From an uncultured Eubacteriales bacterium (GTDB lineage Bacteria > Bacillota > Clostridia > Christensenellales > CAG-138): DNA of 14,645 bases. Positions 7,641 to 14,526 of this stretch are shown here, in pieces. Each line of letters begins with the position of its first letter. Positions within the stretch are counted from its first letter, which is position 1. The notes under the pieces were generated by a model. The model saw only the letters and a list, made by a program, of their open reading frames with translations. It had not been told where the DNA came from and did no database searches. Made by a program: the position numbers and the translations under genes. The DNA lies in NCBI GenBank assembly GCA_900550525.1, contig URSN01000046.1, positions 1-14,645 on the forward strand, read 5' to 3'.

Positions 7641-7649
7641 ATTATAACA
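7641..7649 (-). promoter_or_regulatory. Extended -10 promoter of the YesL-like gene
   Basis: The minus strand reads TGTTATAAT, a perfect -10 with the TGn extension; no good -35 is seen at 17-18 bp, where a T-run lies instead. Transcription would start near 7634, about 20 bases before the ATG, leaving room for the AGGAG ribosome binding site. Confidence 0.55.
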
Positions 7650-7651
7650 GG

Positions 7652-7726
7652 CAGCTTTCAAAAAAAACAGCCTTGACAAAATGTGCATGTATATAACTCG
7701 CTCACAATCATTAAGTTTGAAAGCTG
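7652..7726. repeat. 11-bp inverted repeat upstream of the YesL-like gene
   Basis: CAGCTTTCAAA at 7652-7662 is the exact reverse complement of TTTGAAAGCTG at 7716-7726, with 53 bases between. The left arm lies just upstream of the -10 promoter. It could be paired binding sites, a long hairpin, or a tiny mobile-element relic. No target-site duplication is obvious. Confidence 0.45.
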
Positions 7727-7972
7727 AATGGTTCCTGAGGAATTCCGCCTGACAAATGCGATAACTGTACGACGTACTGTATGCCATAACTGCATTGGAA
7801 ACCCCCTTCATCCCGGCGCTGACTGGGAAGCGCGCAGCCGCGGTGTGAAGAAATGTCCGCTCTCCGGGAGATGCCGGGCAGCGAATATCGAGTATTTCTA
7901 GCGTCGAGTATTACTATTGAAGCAGCCGGCGGTGGTTGGATGCATCGCAGGAGCGCGGCAACGCCGATTTTC
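7727..7972. other. Intergenic stretch between the sugar region and the CRISPR locus
   Basis: No gene, tRNA or family-level RNA motif is recognised. The visible items are a TTCCTGAGGAA near-palindrome at 7732-7742 and a short direct repeat TCGAGTATT at 7889-7897 and 7904-7912. The strands diverge here: genes to the left run minus and cas genes run plus, so control elements are expected. Confidence 0.4.
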
Positions 7973-8002
7973 TTGACAATGTTTTGAAATATGGTTTAAA
8001 AT
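7973..8002 (+). promoter_or_regulatory. Candidate promoter for the cas9 leader transcript
   Basis: A perfect -35 TTGACA (7973-7978), an 18-bp spacer and a -10 TAAAAT (7997-8002, one mismatch to TATAAT) lie in an A/T-rich island within GC-rich DNA. Transcription would start near 8009. It is the only strong plus-strand promoter I find between the divergent gene and cas9, so cas9 mRNA may carry a leader of about 430 bases. It might instead drive a separate short RNA. Confidence 0.55.
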
Positions 8003-8043
8003 GGTAATAATTGCAAGGCTCTGTCGTTTTGCGCCGTCCGGAA

Positions 8044-8223
8044 GGGTTGGGCGCGCACGATTTGCGCCGCGCGCCGGCCTTCGCCGCGCCGCCGTGTTCA
8101 CTGCCGGCGATGCCGCCGCCCGCGCCGTCCCATGAGGCGCACGCGCGGGTTGGGCGCGCACGATTTGCGCCGCGCGCAGAACTTCGCCACGCCGCCGTGT
8201 TCTCTGCCGGCGATGCCGCCGCC
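8044..8223. repeat. Duplicated 77-bp GC-rich block, 103-bp period
   Basis: Copy 1 at 8044-8120 and copy 2 at 8147-8223 agree at 72 of 77 positions and are separated by 26 bases. Both begin GGGTTGGGCGCGCACGATTT and end GGCGATGCCGCCGCC. A GGCGCGC/GCGCGCC stem can form inside copy 1. No protein-like reading is convincing on either strand. The block lies downstream of the plus-strand promoter and upstream of the tracrRNA terminator, so it would be transcribed as part of the cas9 leader. Its function is unknown. Confidence 0.8.
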
Positions 8224-8282
8224 TCCCTGCCGCGCGCATGGCCTGCTGCGGGAAATGCCCGCGCGGCACCCGCCCGCAGCGC

Positions 8283-8310
8283 AAAGAAAAAGACGCCCGT
8301 TCGGGCATCT
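8283..8310 (-). terminator. tracrRNA intrinsic terminator
   Basis: On the minus strand AGATGCCCG and CGGGCGTCT pair as a 9-bp stem (8291-8310) with one G-U pair and a 2-base turn, followed by TTTTTCTTT. This is a good rho-independent terminator for leftward transcription. Read on the plus strand it has only a short TTT after the stem, so rightward stopping should be weak. Confidence 0.85.
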
Positions 8311-8401
8311 TTCCCCGTACACCTGTACGGCCAGGCAGGCTGGCGATTTCGAAACATCTTATTTGAACTCGCTGTGTAAGTCCAGAGGGGACTGTCCTTA
8401 C
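8284..8401 (-). ncRNA. tracrRNA of the type II-A CRISPR-Cas9 system
   Basis: Read on the minus strand, the anti-repeat at 8371-8390 complements positions 9-28 of CRISPR repeat 1 with a single mismatch. Next comes a GAGU bulge (8367-8370), then UCAAAU (8361-8366), which pairs with the repeat's GUUUGA as the lower stem. This is the layout known for Streptococcus pyogenes tracrRNA. After AAUAAG come a nexus-like hairpin (about 8343-8357), a GCCAG/CTGGC hairpin (8330-8344), a CGTACA/TGTACG hairpin (8316-8329) and the terminator stem. The RNA should pair with pre-crRNA, allow RNase III processing and be bound by Cas9. The 5' end near 8401 is set by a promoter at 8408-8436. The transcript is about 118 bases and is antisense to the sequence just upstream of cas9. 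Confidence 0.92.
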
Positions 8402-8407
8402 CCTGAT

Positions 8408-8436
8408 ATTATAACACCGACAAAGGAGGTCGTCAA
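8408..8436 (-). promoter_or_regulatory. tracrRNA promoter, overlapping the cas9 ribosome binding site
   Basis: On the minus strand there is a -35 TTGACG (8431-8436), a 17-bp spacer and a perfect -10 TATAAT (8408-8413) with TGT before it (extended -10). Predicted start is near 8401. The -35 and spacer coincide on the other strand with the cas9 Shine-Dalgarno AAAGGAGGT (8422-8430) and the bases before its ATG, so RNA polymerase here and cas9 expression share the same DNA. Confidence 0.85.
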
Positions 8437-8437
8437 G

Positions 8438-11400
8438 ATGGAAGTGCAGCAAAGTCGCGCCTATTACCTGGGCCTTGACTGCGGAACGGACTCGGTCGGC
8501 TACGCGGCGGCCGATACGGACTATGCCCTGCTCCGATCCGGAGGCGAGCCGGTCATCGGCGTCACCACGTTCGACGGCGCAGTCACCGCGCAGGAGCGGC
8601 GCGCCTACCGCGTGACGCGGCGCCGCCTGCAGCGGCGCAGGCAGCGCGTGCAGCTGGTGCAGGAGCTCTTCGCCCCCGCCATCGCCACGGTTGACGCGCA
8701 GTTTTTCCTGCGCCTGCGCGAGAGCGCTCTCTACCGCGACGACCGGCGCATCGGCGGCGACGCGATCCCGCGCGCGCTGCAAAAGCCGTATCCCACCATC
8801 CACCATCTGCTCGTGGAGCTGATGGAGAGCGACGAGCCGCACGACGTGCGCCTGGTCTATGCGGCGTGCGCCTGGCTGGTCGCCCACCGCGGGCACTTTT
8901 TGAGCAACGTGAGCGAGGACGACCTCGGCGCGGTGCTCGACGTGCGCGGCGCGTACGACGCGCTGATGGAGTACTTCTCCGGCGAGAAGCCGTGGGATTG
9001 CGGCGCGGAGGCGTTCGGCGCGGCGCTGCGCGAGAAGCTGAACGTGCGCGCCAAGGAGGCGCGCCTGCGCGAGCTGCTCTTTGCCGGGAAGAAACCGCCG
9101 GATCTCGTCTATGACCCGGACGATCCGGACGCGCCGCGCTATTCGCGCGCAAAGATGCTCACGCTGCTCAGCGGCGGGCGCGTCAAGCCGGGCGAGCTGT
9201 TCGTGCACCGCAGCGCGGAATATGAGCAGATCGGCTCCTTCTCGCTCGGCGGCAAGGAGGAGGAGCTCGCGGCGGCGCTTGCGCAGCTGGGGGATGACGC
9301 GGAGCTGGTGCTGCGCCTCAAGGCGCTCTTTGACTGGGCGGTGCTGACGGACGTGCTGCAGGGCGAGCCGTGCATCTCCCGCGCGAAGGTGCGCGTGTAC
9401 GAGCAGCACCGGGCCGACCTTGCCTGCCTCAAGGCGCTGCTGAGAAAGTACGCGCCCGAAAAATACGACGCGGTGTTCAACGGCACGGGCAAGGAGGCAA
9501 ACTATGCGGCCTATTCCCGCCACGCGCCCTCGCGCGGCGCGGCGCCGGAGGCATACGCCGCGCGCGAGGCGTTCAGCGAGTTCCTGAAAAAACAGGTGCG
9601 GGACCTGCCCGTTTCTCAAGACGACCGCCCTGCCTACGAGGATATGCTCGCACGGCTGGACACCTGCTCCTTCCTGCCGCGCCAGCGCAGCACGGACAAC
9701 CGCGTGATCCCGCGCCAGCTGTACGCCTACGAGCTCAGGGCCATCCTCGCGCGGGCGGAACGGTACCTGCCCTTCCTCGCCGAGCGGGATGCGGACGGGC
9801 TCAGCGTATCGGACAAGATCGTCTCCGTCTTCAACTTCCGCATCCCCTATTTCGTGGGCCCGCTGGACCCGCGCAGCAGCCATGCGTGGCTCACGCGCAA
9901 GGCCGGGCGCATCTACCCGTGGAACTTTGAAAGCATGGTGGACCTTGACCGCAGCGAGGATGCGTTCATCCGCCGCATGACGGGCCGCTGCTCCTACCTG
10001 CCGGGCGAACCGGTGCTGCCGAAAAACGCCCTGTGCTACGCGAGGTTCACCGTGCTCAACGAGATCAACCCGCTCAAGGTCAACGGCGCGCCGCTCACGC
10101 CGGCGCAGAAGCAGGCGGTCTACACGGGCCTGTTTGAAAAGCGGCAGCGGGTCACGCTCAAGGCGCTGCGCGAGTTCCTGCTGAGCGAGGGGTATATGCA
10201 GCGGGGCGATACGCTCAGCGGCGTTGACGAGGCTGGGATCAAGTCCGCCCTGCGGCCGCAGCTCGCCTTCCGCCGCCTGCTGGAAAAGGGCCTGCTGACG
10301 CAGGAGCAGGCCGAGCAGATCATCGAGCGCCTGGCCTGCACGGAGGACCGCATGCGCCTCCGGCGGTACCTGACGAGCGAGTTCCCGCAGCTGCCGGAGG
10401 CGGACGTGAACTATCTTGCGCGCCTGCCGTTCAAGGATTTCGGCCGCCTGTCGCGCCGCTTCCTGTGCGGGCTCGAGGGGGCCGACCGGGAGACGGGCGA
10501 GGTGTACACCGTGCTGCAGGCGATGTGGGAGACGAACTGCACGCTCATGGAGCTGCTCTCCGACCGGTTCACCTTTGCCGAGGCCGTGCAGCAGGAGGCG
10601 CAGGCCTACTACGCCGCCCACCCGCAGACGCTCGAGGCGCGCATGGACAGCCTGTACCTCTCCCCCGCCGTCCGCCGGCCGATCCACCGCGCGCTGGCCG
10701 TCGTGAAGGACGTGGTCAAGGCCGCGGGCGGGCCGCCAAGCCGCATCTTCATCGAGATGGCGCGCGGCGCGGCCGAGCAGCAGAAGGGCCGGCGCACCGT
10801 GTCGCGCAAGGAGCAGCTGCTCGCGCTCTACCGCAAGTTCGGCGACGTGGAGGTGCGCGCCCTGCGCGAGCAGCTCGAGGCGAAGGAGGAGAACGACCTG
10901 CAAAGCGAAAAGCTCTTCCTCTATTTCATGCAGCTGGGGCGCTGCATGTACAGCGGCCAGCCCATCAGCCTGGACGCGCTGTTTGCGGGCAAGCGCTATG
11001 ATATCGACCATATCCGCCCGCAGTCCCGCGTCAAGGACGACAGCGTGTGGAACAACAAGGCGCTGTGCCTCGCCGAGCTGAACGGGAACAAGGGGGATAC
11101 GTACCCCATCCGCGCCGACATCCGGCAGCGGATGACGCCCTTCTGGTCGCTGCTGCACAGCCGCGGCCTCATGAGCGATGAGAAGTACCGCCGCCTCACG
11201 CGCGCCACGCCGTTTACCGAAGAGGAGCTGATGGGCTTCATCCAGCGCCAGCTCGTCGAGACGCGGCAGTCCGCCAAGGCGCTGGCCACGCTGCTGGCCG
11301 AGCGGTATCCCGGCACGGAGATCGTATATGTCAAGGCGGGGCTCGTATCCGACTTCCGGCACGAGTTCAATCTGCTCAAGTGCCGCGCCGTCAACGACCT

Positions 11401-12502
11401 GCACCACGGCAAGGACGCGTACCTGAACATCGTCGTGGGCAACGTGTACCACGAGCGCTTCAGCCGCCAGTTCTTCCGCCTTGACCAGCCGTATACGCTC
11501 AAGACGCGCGAGCTGTTCTCCCACCGGGTCATGAGCGGCGGCCGCTGCGTCTGGCGCGGCGGGGAGGACGTGGCCCGCGTGCGCGCCATCGTCCAAAAGG
11601 ACGCGCTGCGCGTGACGCGCTTTGCCTTCTGCCGTCACGGCGGCCTGTTCGACCAGCAGCCGCGCCGCGCCGGCTCGAGCGACGAGCTGCTGCCGCGCAA
11701 GGCCGGCCTGCCCGTGGAGCGCTACGGCGGCTACCGCAGGCCGACGGCCAGCTTCTTCGTGCTTGCAAGGTATGCGGCCGGGCGCAGGGGCGGCCTGATG
11801 GTCGTCCCCATCGACCTGATGGCCGCGCCGCGCTTCCTCTCCGGCGGGGCGGAGGCGGAGGCGGCCGTGCGCGCCGCGCTCGAGGGCGTGCTCAAGCAGC
11901 CGGTGGACGCCGTGTCGCTGCCGCTTGGCGGCCGCATCCTCCGCGTGAACACCGTCTTCTCGCTGGACGGCTTCCACGTGGCGCTTGCGGGGAAAAATGA
12001 TATGCGTACGCTGCTGTTTACCCCGCTCATGCCGCTGCGGCTGGGCCCGGAACTGGAGCGCTATGTCAAGCGGCTCGAGTCGTTCCAGAAAAAGCGGGCG
12101 GACAACCCCGCCCTCCGGCTCGACCCCGGGTTCGACCGCCTGACGCCGGAGGAGGACCTGGCCCTGTACGACGCGCTGCGCCAAAAGCTCGCCGTCTGGC
12201 CGTACAGCAAGCGGCCGGCAGGGCATGTCATAGCTGGAAAACTTGATGAGAAGCGCGAAGCATTTATCGCGCTCGCGCCGGAGGCGCGGGCGGCGCAGCT
12301 GCTCGCGCTGCTGCCGGCTTTCGGACGCGACAATCGGGGGATTGACCTTACAGCCTTGAAATGCGCTGGAAAAGTGGGCAGACCGGTACTCAATTCTTCC
12401 CTCGACAACTGGAAGAAGGCCTACAGCGACGTGCGCATCATCGACCAGTCGGCCTCCGGCCTGTTCGCCGCCGCCTCGATGAACCTGCTGGAGCTGCTGT
12501 GA
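8438..12502 (+). CDS. cas9: Cas9 RNA-guided endonuclease, type II-A
   Basis: 1354 residues, a normal II-A size. RuvC-I is LGLDCGTDSVG with Asp14. The arginine-rich bridge helix follows (RRAYRVTRRRLQRRRQRVQL). RuvC-II is IFIEMARG with Glu773. The HNH site is YDIDHIRPQS with His858, Asn872/873 and Asn884. RuvC-III is LHHGKDAYLN with His990 and Asp993. The C-terminus IIDQSASGLF matches the end of the PAM-interacting domain. All nuclease residues are present, so the enzyme should cut both strands of DNA chosen by crRNA:tracrRNA. The ATG at 8438 follows AAAGGAGGT by 7 bases; longer in-frame openings upstream cross the tracrRNA gene and are not protein-like. It overlaps cas1 by four bases. Near residues 1295-1325 the codon use differs from the rest. 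Confidence 0.97.
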   Translation: MEVQQSRAYYLGLDCGTDSVGYAAADTDYALLRSGGEPVIGVTTFDGAVTAQERRAYRVTRRRLQRRRQRVQLVQELFAPAIATVDAQFFLRLRESALYRDDRRIGGDAIPRALQKPYPTIHHLLVELMESDEPHDVRLVYAACAWLVAHRGHFLSNVSEDDLGAVLDVRGAYDALMEYFSGEKPWDCGAEAFGAALREKLNVRAKEARLRELLFAGKKPPDLVYDPDDPDAPRYSRAKMLTLLSGGRVKPGELFVHRSAEYEQIGSFSLGGKEEELAAALAQLGDDAELVLRLKALFDWAVLTDVLQGEPCISRAKVRVYEQHRADLACLKALLRKYAPEKYDAVFNGTGKEANYAAYSRHAPSRGAAPEAYAAREAFSEFLKKQVRDLPVSQDDRPAYEDMLARLDTCSFLPRQRSTDNRVIPRQLYAYELRAILARAERYLPFLAERDADGLSVSDKIVSVFNFRIPYFVGPLDPRSSHAWLTRKAGRIYPWNFESMVDLDRSEDAFIRRMTGRCSYLPGEPVLPKNALCYARFTVLNEINPLKVNGAPLTPAQKQAVYTGLFEKRQRVTLKALREFLLSEGYMQRGDTLSGVDEAGIKSALRPQLAFRRLLEKGLLTQEQAEQIIERLACTEDRMRLRRYLTSEFPQLPEADVNYLARLPFKDFGRLSRRFLCGLEGADRETGEVYTVLQAMWETNCTLMELLSDRFTFAEAVQQEAQAYYAAHPQTLEARMDSLYLSPAVRRPIHRALAVVKDVVKAAGGPPSRIFIEMARGAAEQQKGRRTVSRKEQLLALYRKFGDVEVRALREQLEAKEENDLQSEKLFLYFMQLGRCMYSGQPISLDALFAGKRYDIDHIRPQSRVKDDSVWNNKALCLAELNGNKGDTYPIRADIRQRMTPFWSLLHSRGLMSDEKYRRLTRATPFTEEELMGFIQRQLVETRQSAKALATLLAERYPGTEIVYVKAGLVSDFRHEFNLLKCRAVNDLHHGKDAYLNIVVGNVYHERFSRQFFRLDQPYTLKTRELFSHRVMSGGRCVWRGGEDVARVRAIVQKDALRVTRFAFCRHGGLFDQQPRRAGSSDELLPRKAGLPVERYGGYRRPTASFFVLARYAAGRRGGLMVVPIDLMAAPRFLSGGAEAEAAVRAALEGVLKQPVDAVSLPLGGRILRVNTVFSLDGFHVALAGKNDMRTLLFTPLMPLRLGPELERYVKRLESFQKKRADNPALRLDPGFDRLTPEEDLALYDALRQKLAVWPYSKRPAGHVIAGKLDEKREAFIALAPEARAAQLLALLPAFGRDNRGIDLTALKCAGKVGRPVLNSSLDNWKKAYSDVRIIDQSASGLFAAASMNLLELL

Positions 12503-13371
12503 GCTGGCGCACGGTCGTCATCGCCAGCCGCGCCAAGCTGGACTATCAGATGGGGTACCTCGTCGTCCGCTCGGAGGAGACGCGGCGCGTGTTCCTCGAC
12601 GAGGTGGCGCTGCTGCTGCTCGAGAACACCGCCGTCTCCGTGACCGGCGTGCTGCTTTCGGAGCTCGTGCGGCGCAAGATCCGCGTGATCCTCTGCGACG
12701 AAAAGCGCGACCCGGCGGCGGAGCTGTGCCCCTACTTCGGCAGCCACGACAGCGCGCGCAGGCTGCGCCGCCAGCTGGCCTGGACGGAGGAGGCGTGCGC
12801 CGCCGTCTGGGCCGCCATCGTCGCCGAAAAGATCCGCAACCAGGCGCAGGCGCTCCTGCGCGCCGGGCACGGCGCGGCGGCGCGGCAGCTCGCCGGCTAC
12901 GCCGCCGCCGTGCAGCCGGGCGACGCGACCAACCGCGAGGGCCACGCCGCCAAGGTCTACTTCAACGCGCTCTTTGGCATGGAATTCTCCCGCGGCGCGG
13001 GCGAGGGGCCGGTCAACGCCGCGCTCAACTACGGCTACAGCCTGCTGCTCTCCGCCTTCAACCGGGAGGTGACCGCCTGCGGCTATCTGACGCAGCTCGG
13101 GCTGTTCCACGACAACGTGTTCAACCACTTCAACCTCAGCTGCGACCTGATGGAGCCGTTCCGCCCGCTGGTGGACATGCACGTGGCCGCCGCGCCGCCG
13201 GCGGCGCTCGAGCCGGAGGAAAAGCGCCGCCTGCTGGCCCTGCTGCACGCGCCGGTGCGCATCGCAGAAAGTGAGCAGACCGTGCTCAACGCCATCCGCA
13301 TCTATGCAAGAAGCGTGTTCGACGCGCTGGACGCGGGCGAAGCGGCCCGCATCCGCTTCCCGGACCTGTGA
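12499..13371 (+). CDS. cas1: Cas1 spacer-integration integrase
   Basis: 290 residues, typical of II-A Cas1 (opening MSWRTVVIASRAKLD). Metal-binding residues are visible: Glu147 in TNREGHAAKVYF, His204 in LGLFHDNVFNHFNLS, and Glu219 in DLMEPFRP. With Cas2 it forms the complex that inserts new spacers at the leader end of the array; in II-A systems Cas9 and Csn2 also take part. The GTG start at 12499 overlaps the cas9 stop in GTGA, and no separate promoter is apparent, so it is cotranscribed and translationally coupled to cas9. Confidence 0.96.
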   Translation: MSWRTVVIASRAKLDYQMGYLVVRSEETRRVFLDEVALLLLENTAVSVTGVLLSELVRRKIRVILCDEKRDPAAELCPYFGSHDSARRLRRQLAWTEEACAAVWAAIVAEKIRNQAQALLRAGHGAAARQLAGYAAAVQPGDATNREGHAAKVYFNALFGMEFSRGAGEGPVNAALNYGYSLLLSAFNREVTACGYLTQLGLFHDNVFNHFNLSCDLMEPFRPLVDMHVAAAPPAALEPEEKRRLLALLHAPVRIAESEQTVLNAIRIYARSVFDALDAGEAARIRFPDL

Positions 13372-13688
13372 GTTACCGGTTCATGCGCGTATTCGTCCTG
13401 TTCGACCTGCCCACCGAGACCGCCGAGGACCGCCGGGCCTACCGGCAGTTCCGCAGCGCGCTGGTAAAAAACGGCTTTTTGATGATGCAGGAGTCCGTCT
13501 ACTGCCGCCTGGTGCTCAACGCCGGCGCGGGCCGGGCCGCCATGGAGGCGGTGCGCCGCTGCAAGCCGCCCCGCGGGCTGGTGCAGCTGCTCGCCGTGAC
13601 GGAGAAGCAGTTCGCCGCCATGGAATACCTGGTGGGCGAGTGCCGGAGCGACGTCATTTCCACGGAGGAGAGGGTGCTGGTGCTGTGA
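13368..13688 (+). CDS. cas2: Cas2 adaptation protein
   Basis: 106 residues with the ferredoxin-like Cas2 opening YRFMRVFVLFDLPTET (Asp13 is the usual conserved Asp), then RRAYRQFRSALVKNGFLMMQESVYCRL and a closing beta strand ISTEERVLVL. It bridges two Cas1 dimers in the spacer-integration complex. The GTG start at 13368 overlaps the cas1 stop as GTGA. A nearby downstream ATG would remove the first beta strand, so GTG is preferred. Confidence 0.95.
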   Translation: MSYRFMRVFVLFDLPTETAEDRRAYRQFRSALVKNGFLMMQESVYCRLVLNAGAGRAAMEAVRRCKPPRGLVQLLAVTEKQFAAMEYLVGECRSDVISTEERVLVL

Positions 13689-14461
13689 AGCTGCTGTTTT
13701 CCCCCTATCATGAGCCGCTGCCCCTGCCGGAGGGGGCCTGCGGCGCGCTGGTGGTGGAGGCGCCGCGCGCCTTCCGCCGCCTGGTGGCGGACCTGCGCGC
13801 CCAGCTGGACGGCGCGGCGGGCGCGTGCGTCCTCTCGCATGAGGGACGGGTGCTGGATATGGCCCGCTGCCTCGAGCTGTTCGTCGATTTCGTCCCCTTC
13901 CCCTGCAACCGCAGGACGCTCCTTGCGCGCGCGCTCGGCGCGCTGGAGCGGCAGGCGGCGGTCGAGCCGGCGCAGCTGCACGCCGCGCTCCTGCCGCAGA
14001 CGGCAAACCTGCAGGTGCTGTGCGGGGAATACGGGCAGACGATCGCGCCGGAGAAGCTGACCGTCTCCGGCCTGCTCAAGCTCGCGGGCGCCTGCATCGG
14101 GGAGCCCCCGGCCGCGCCGGGCGCGCCCGGGCCGCCGGATACGCTCTGCGCCATCCTCGGCTATCTGGACCTCGTGGCGCAGCTGGAGCGGGAGAAGCTG
14201 TTCGTGTTCGTCAACGCGCGCAGCTACTTTGCGCAGGAGGAGCTGGCCGCGTTCGTGACCGCCGCGCGGGCGCGCAAGCACCGCCTGCTGCTGCTCGACG
14301 GGCGGCCCTACCCCCTGCAGCCGGGGGAGCGGCGCGTGCAGCTGGACGAGGACCTGTGCGAGCTGCGCGCGCAGGACGCCGCGGCGCAGGCGCCGCCCGC
14401 CCCGCCGCAGGGCCCGCCGTGCAACCCGGACGGGTTGCCTTTCCCGCCGGACGTGCTATAA
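13685..14461 (+). CDS. csn2: Csn2 adaptation protein with extended proline-rich tail
   Basis: 258 residues. The start KLLFSPYHEPLPLPEGA, the NRRTLLARALGALE helix, the GLLKLAGA segment, EKLFVFVNARSYF and the end motif RRVQLDEDLCEL fit Csn2. Csn2 forms a calcium-bound ring tetramer that slides on DNA ends and is needed for II-A spacer acquisition. The conserved fold ends near residue 227; about 31 further residues, rich in Pro and Ala, are added. The DNA of that tail contains a perfect hairpin (14421-14438) and the -35/-10 of the array promoter, so the reading frame may have grown into regulatory DNA. The GTG start at 13685 overlaps the cas2 stop as GTGA. Confidence 0.92.
   Translation: MKLLFSPYHEPLPLPEGACGALVVEAPRAFRRLVADLRAQLDGAAGACVLSHEGRVLDMARCLELFVDFVPFPCNRRTLLARALGALERQAAVEPAQLHAALLPQTANLQVLCGEYGQTIAPEKLTVSGLLKLAGACIGEPPAAPGAPGPPDTLCAILGYLDLVAQLEREKLFVFVNARSYFAQEELAAFVTAARARKHRLLLLDGRPYPLQPGERRVQLDEDLCELRAQDAAAQAPPAPPQGPPCNPDGLPFPPDVL
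14421..14438 (+). terminator. Hairpin inside the csn2 tail
   Basis: GCAACCCG and CGGGTTGC pair perfectly over 8 bp with a 2-base turn and are followed by CTTTCCC. The U-run is weak. It could reduce read-through from the cas operon into the array, whose own promoter begins in its right arm. Confidence 0.4.
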
Positions 14462-14462
14462 T
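14435..14462 (+). promoter_or_regulatory. CRISPR array promoter
   Basis: A -35 TTGCCT (14435-14440, four of six consensus bases), a 16-bp spacer and a perfect -10 TATAAT (14457-14462) overlap the last codons and stop of csn2. Transcription should start near 14469 and run through the leader into the array in the same direction as the cas genes. Confidence 0.65.
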
Positions 14463-14526
14463 AAAAATGTACGGGGCTTCCCTCCGGATGCACGCCGGCT
14501 GGCTGGGCCGGTTTCTCGGATTTGAG
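14463..14526 (+). promoter_or_regulatory. CRISPR leader with ATTTGAG leader-anchoring site
   Basis: This is the stretch between the array promoter and the first repeat. Its last seven bases (14520-14526) are ATTTGAG, identical to the leader-anchoring sequence known to direct II-A spacer integration in streptococci. This fixes repeat 1 as the leader-proximal repeat and the array direction as plus. A CCGGC/GCCGG stem (about 14494-14510) can form in the leader RNA. Confidence 0.85.

Noticed and set aside
7623..7811. A 62-codon minus-strand frame ending at the ribosome binding site of the YesL-like gene
   Set aside because: No ribosome binding site of its own, no family resemblance, and it crosses the inverted repeat and the extended -10 promoter. 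A leader peptide cannot be excluded but is not supported.
8405..8414. A plus-strand -10 (TATTAT) for cas9 close to its start
   Set aside because: It is the near-symmetrical reverse of the tracrRNA -10; no -35-like sequence lies 16-18 bp upstream on the plus strand.
8132..8437. An in-frame upstream extension of cas9
   Set aside because: It runs through the duplicated block and the tracrRNA gene, is not protein-like, and the ATG at 8438 has an excellent ribosome binding site and begins right before the RuvC-I motif.
7898..12226. A 1442-codon open frame on the strand opposite cas9
   Set aside because: It is a shadow of GC-ending codon use in cas9; the translation is rich in Arg, Ala and Gly and resembles no family, and it would also cross the tracrRNA and its promoter.
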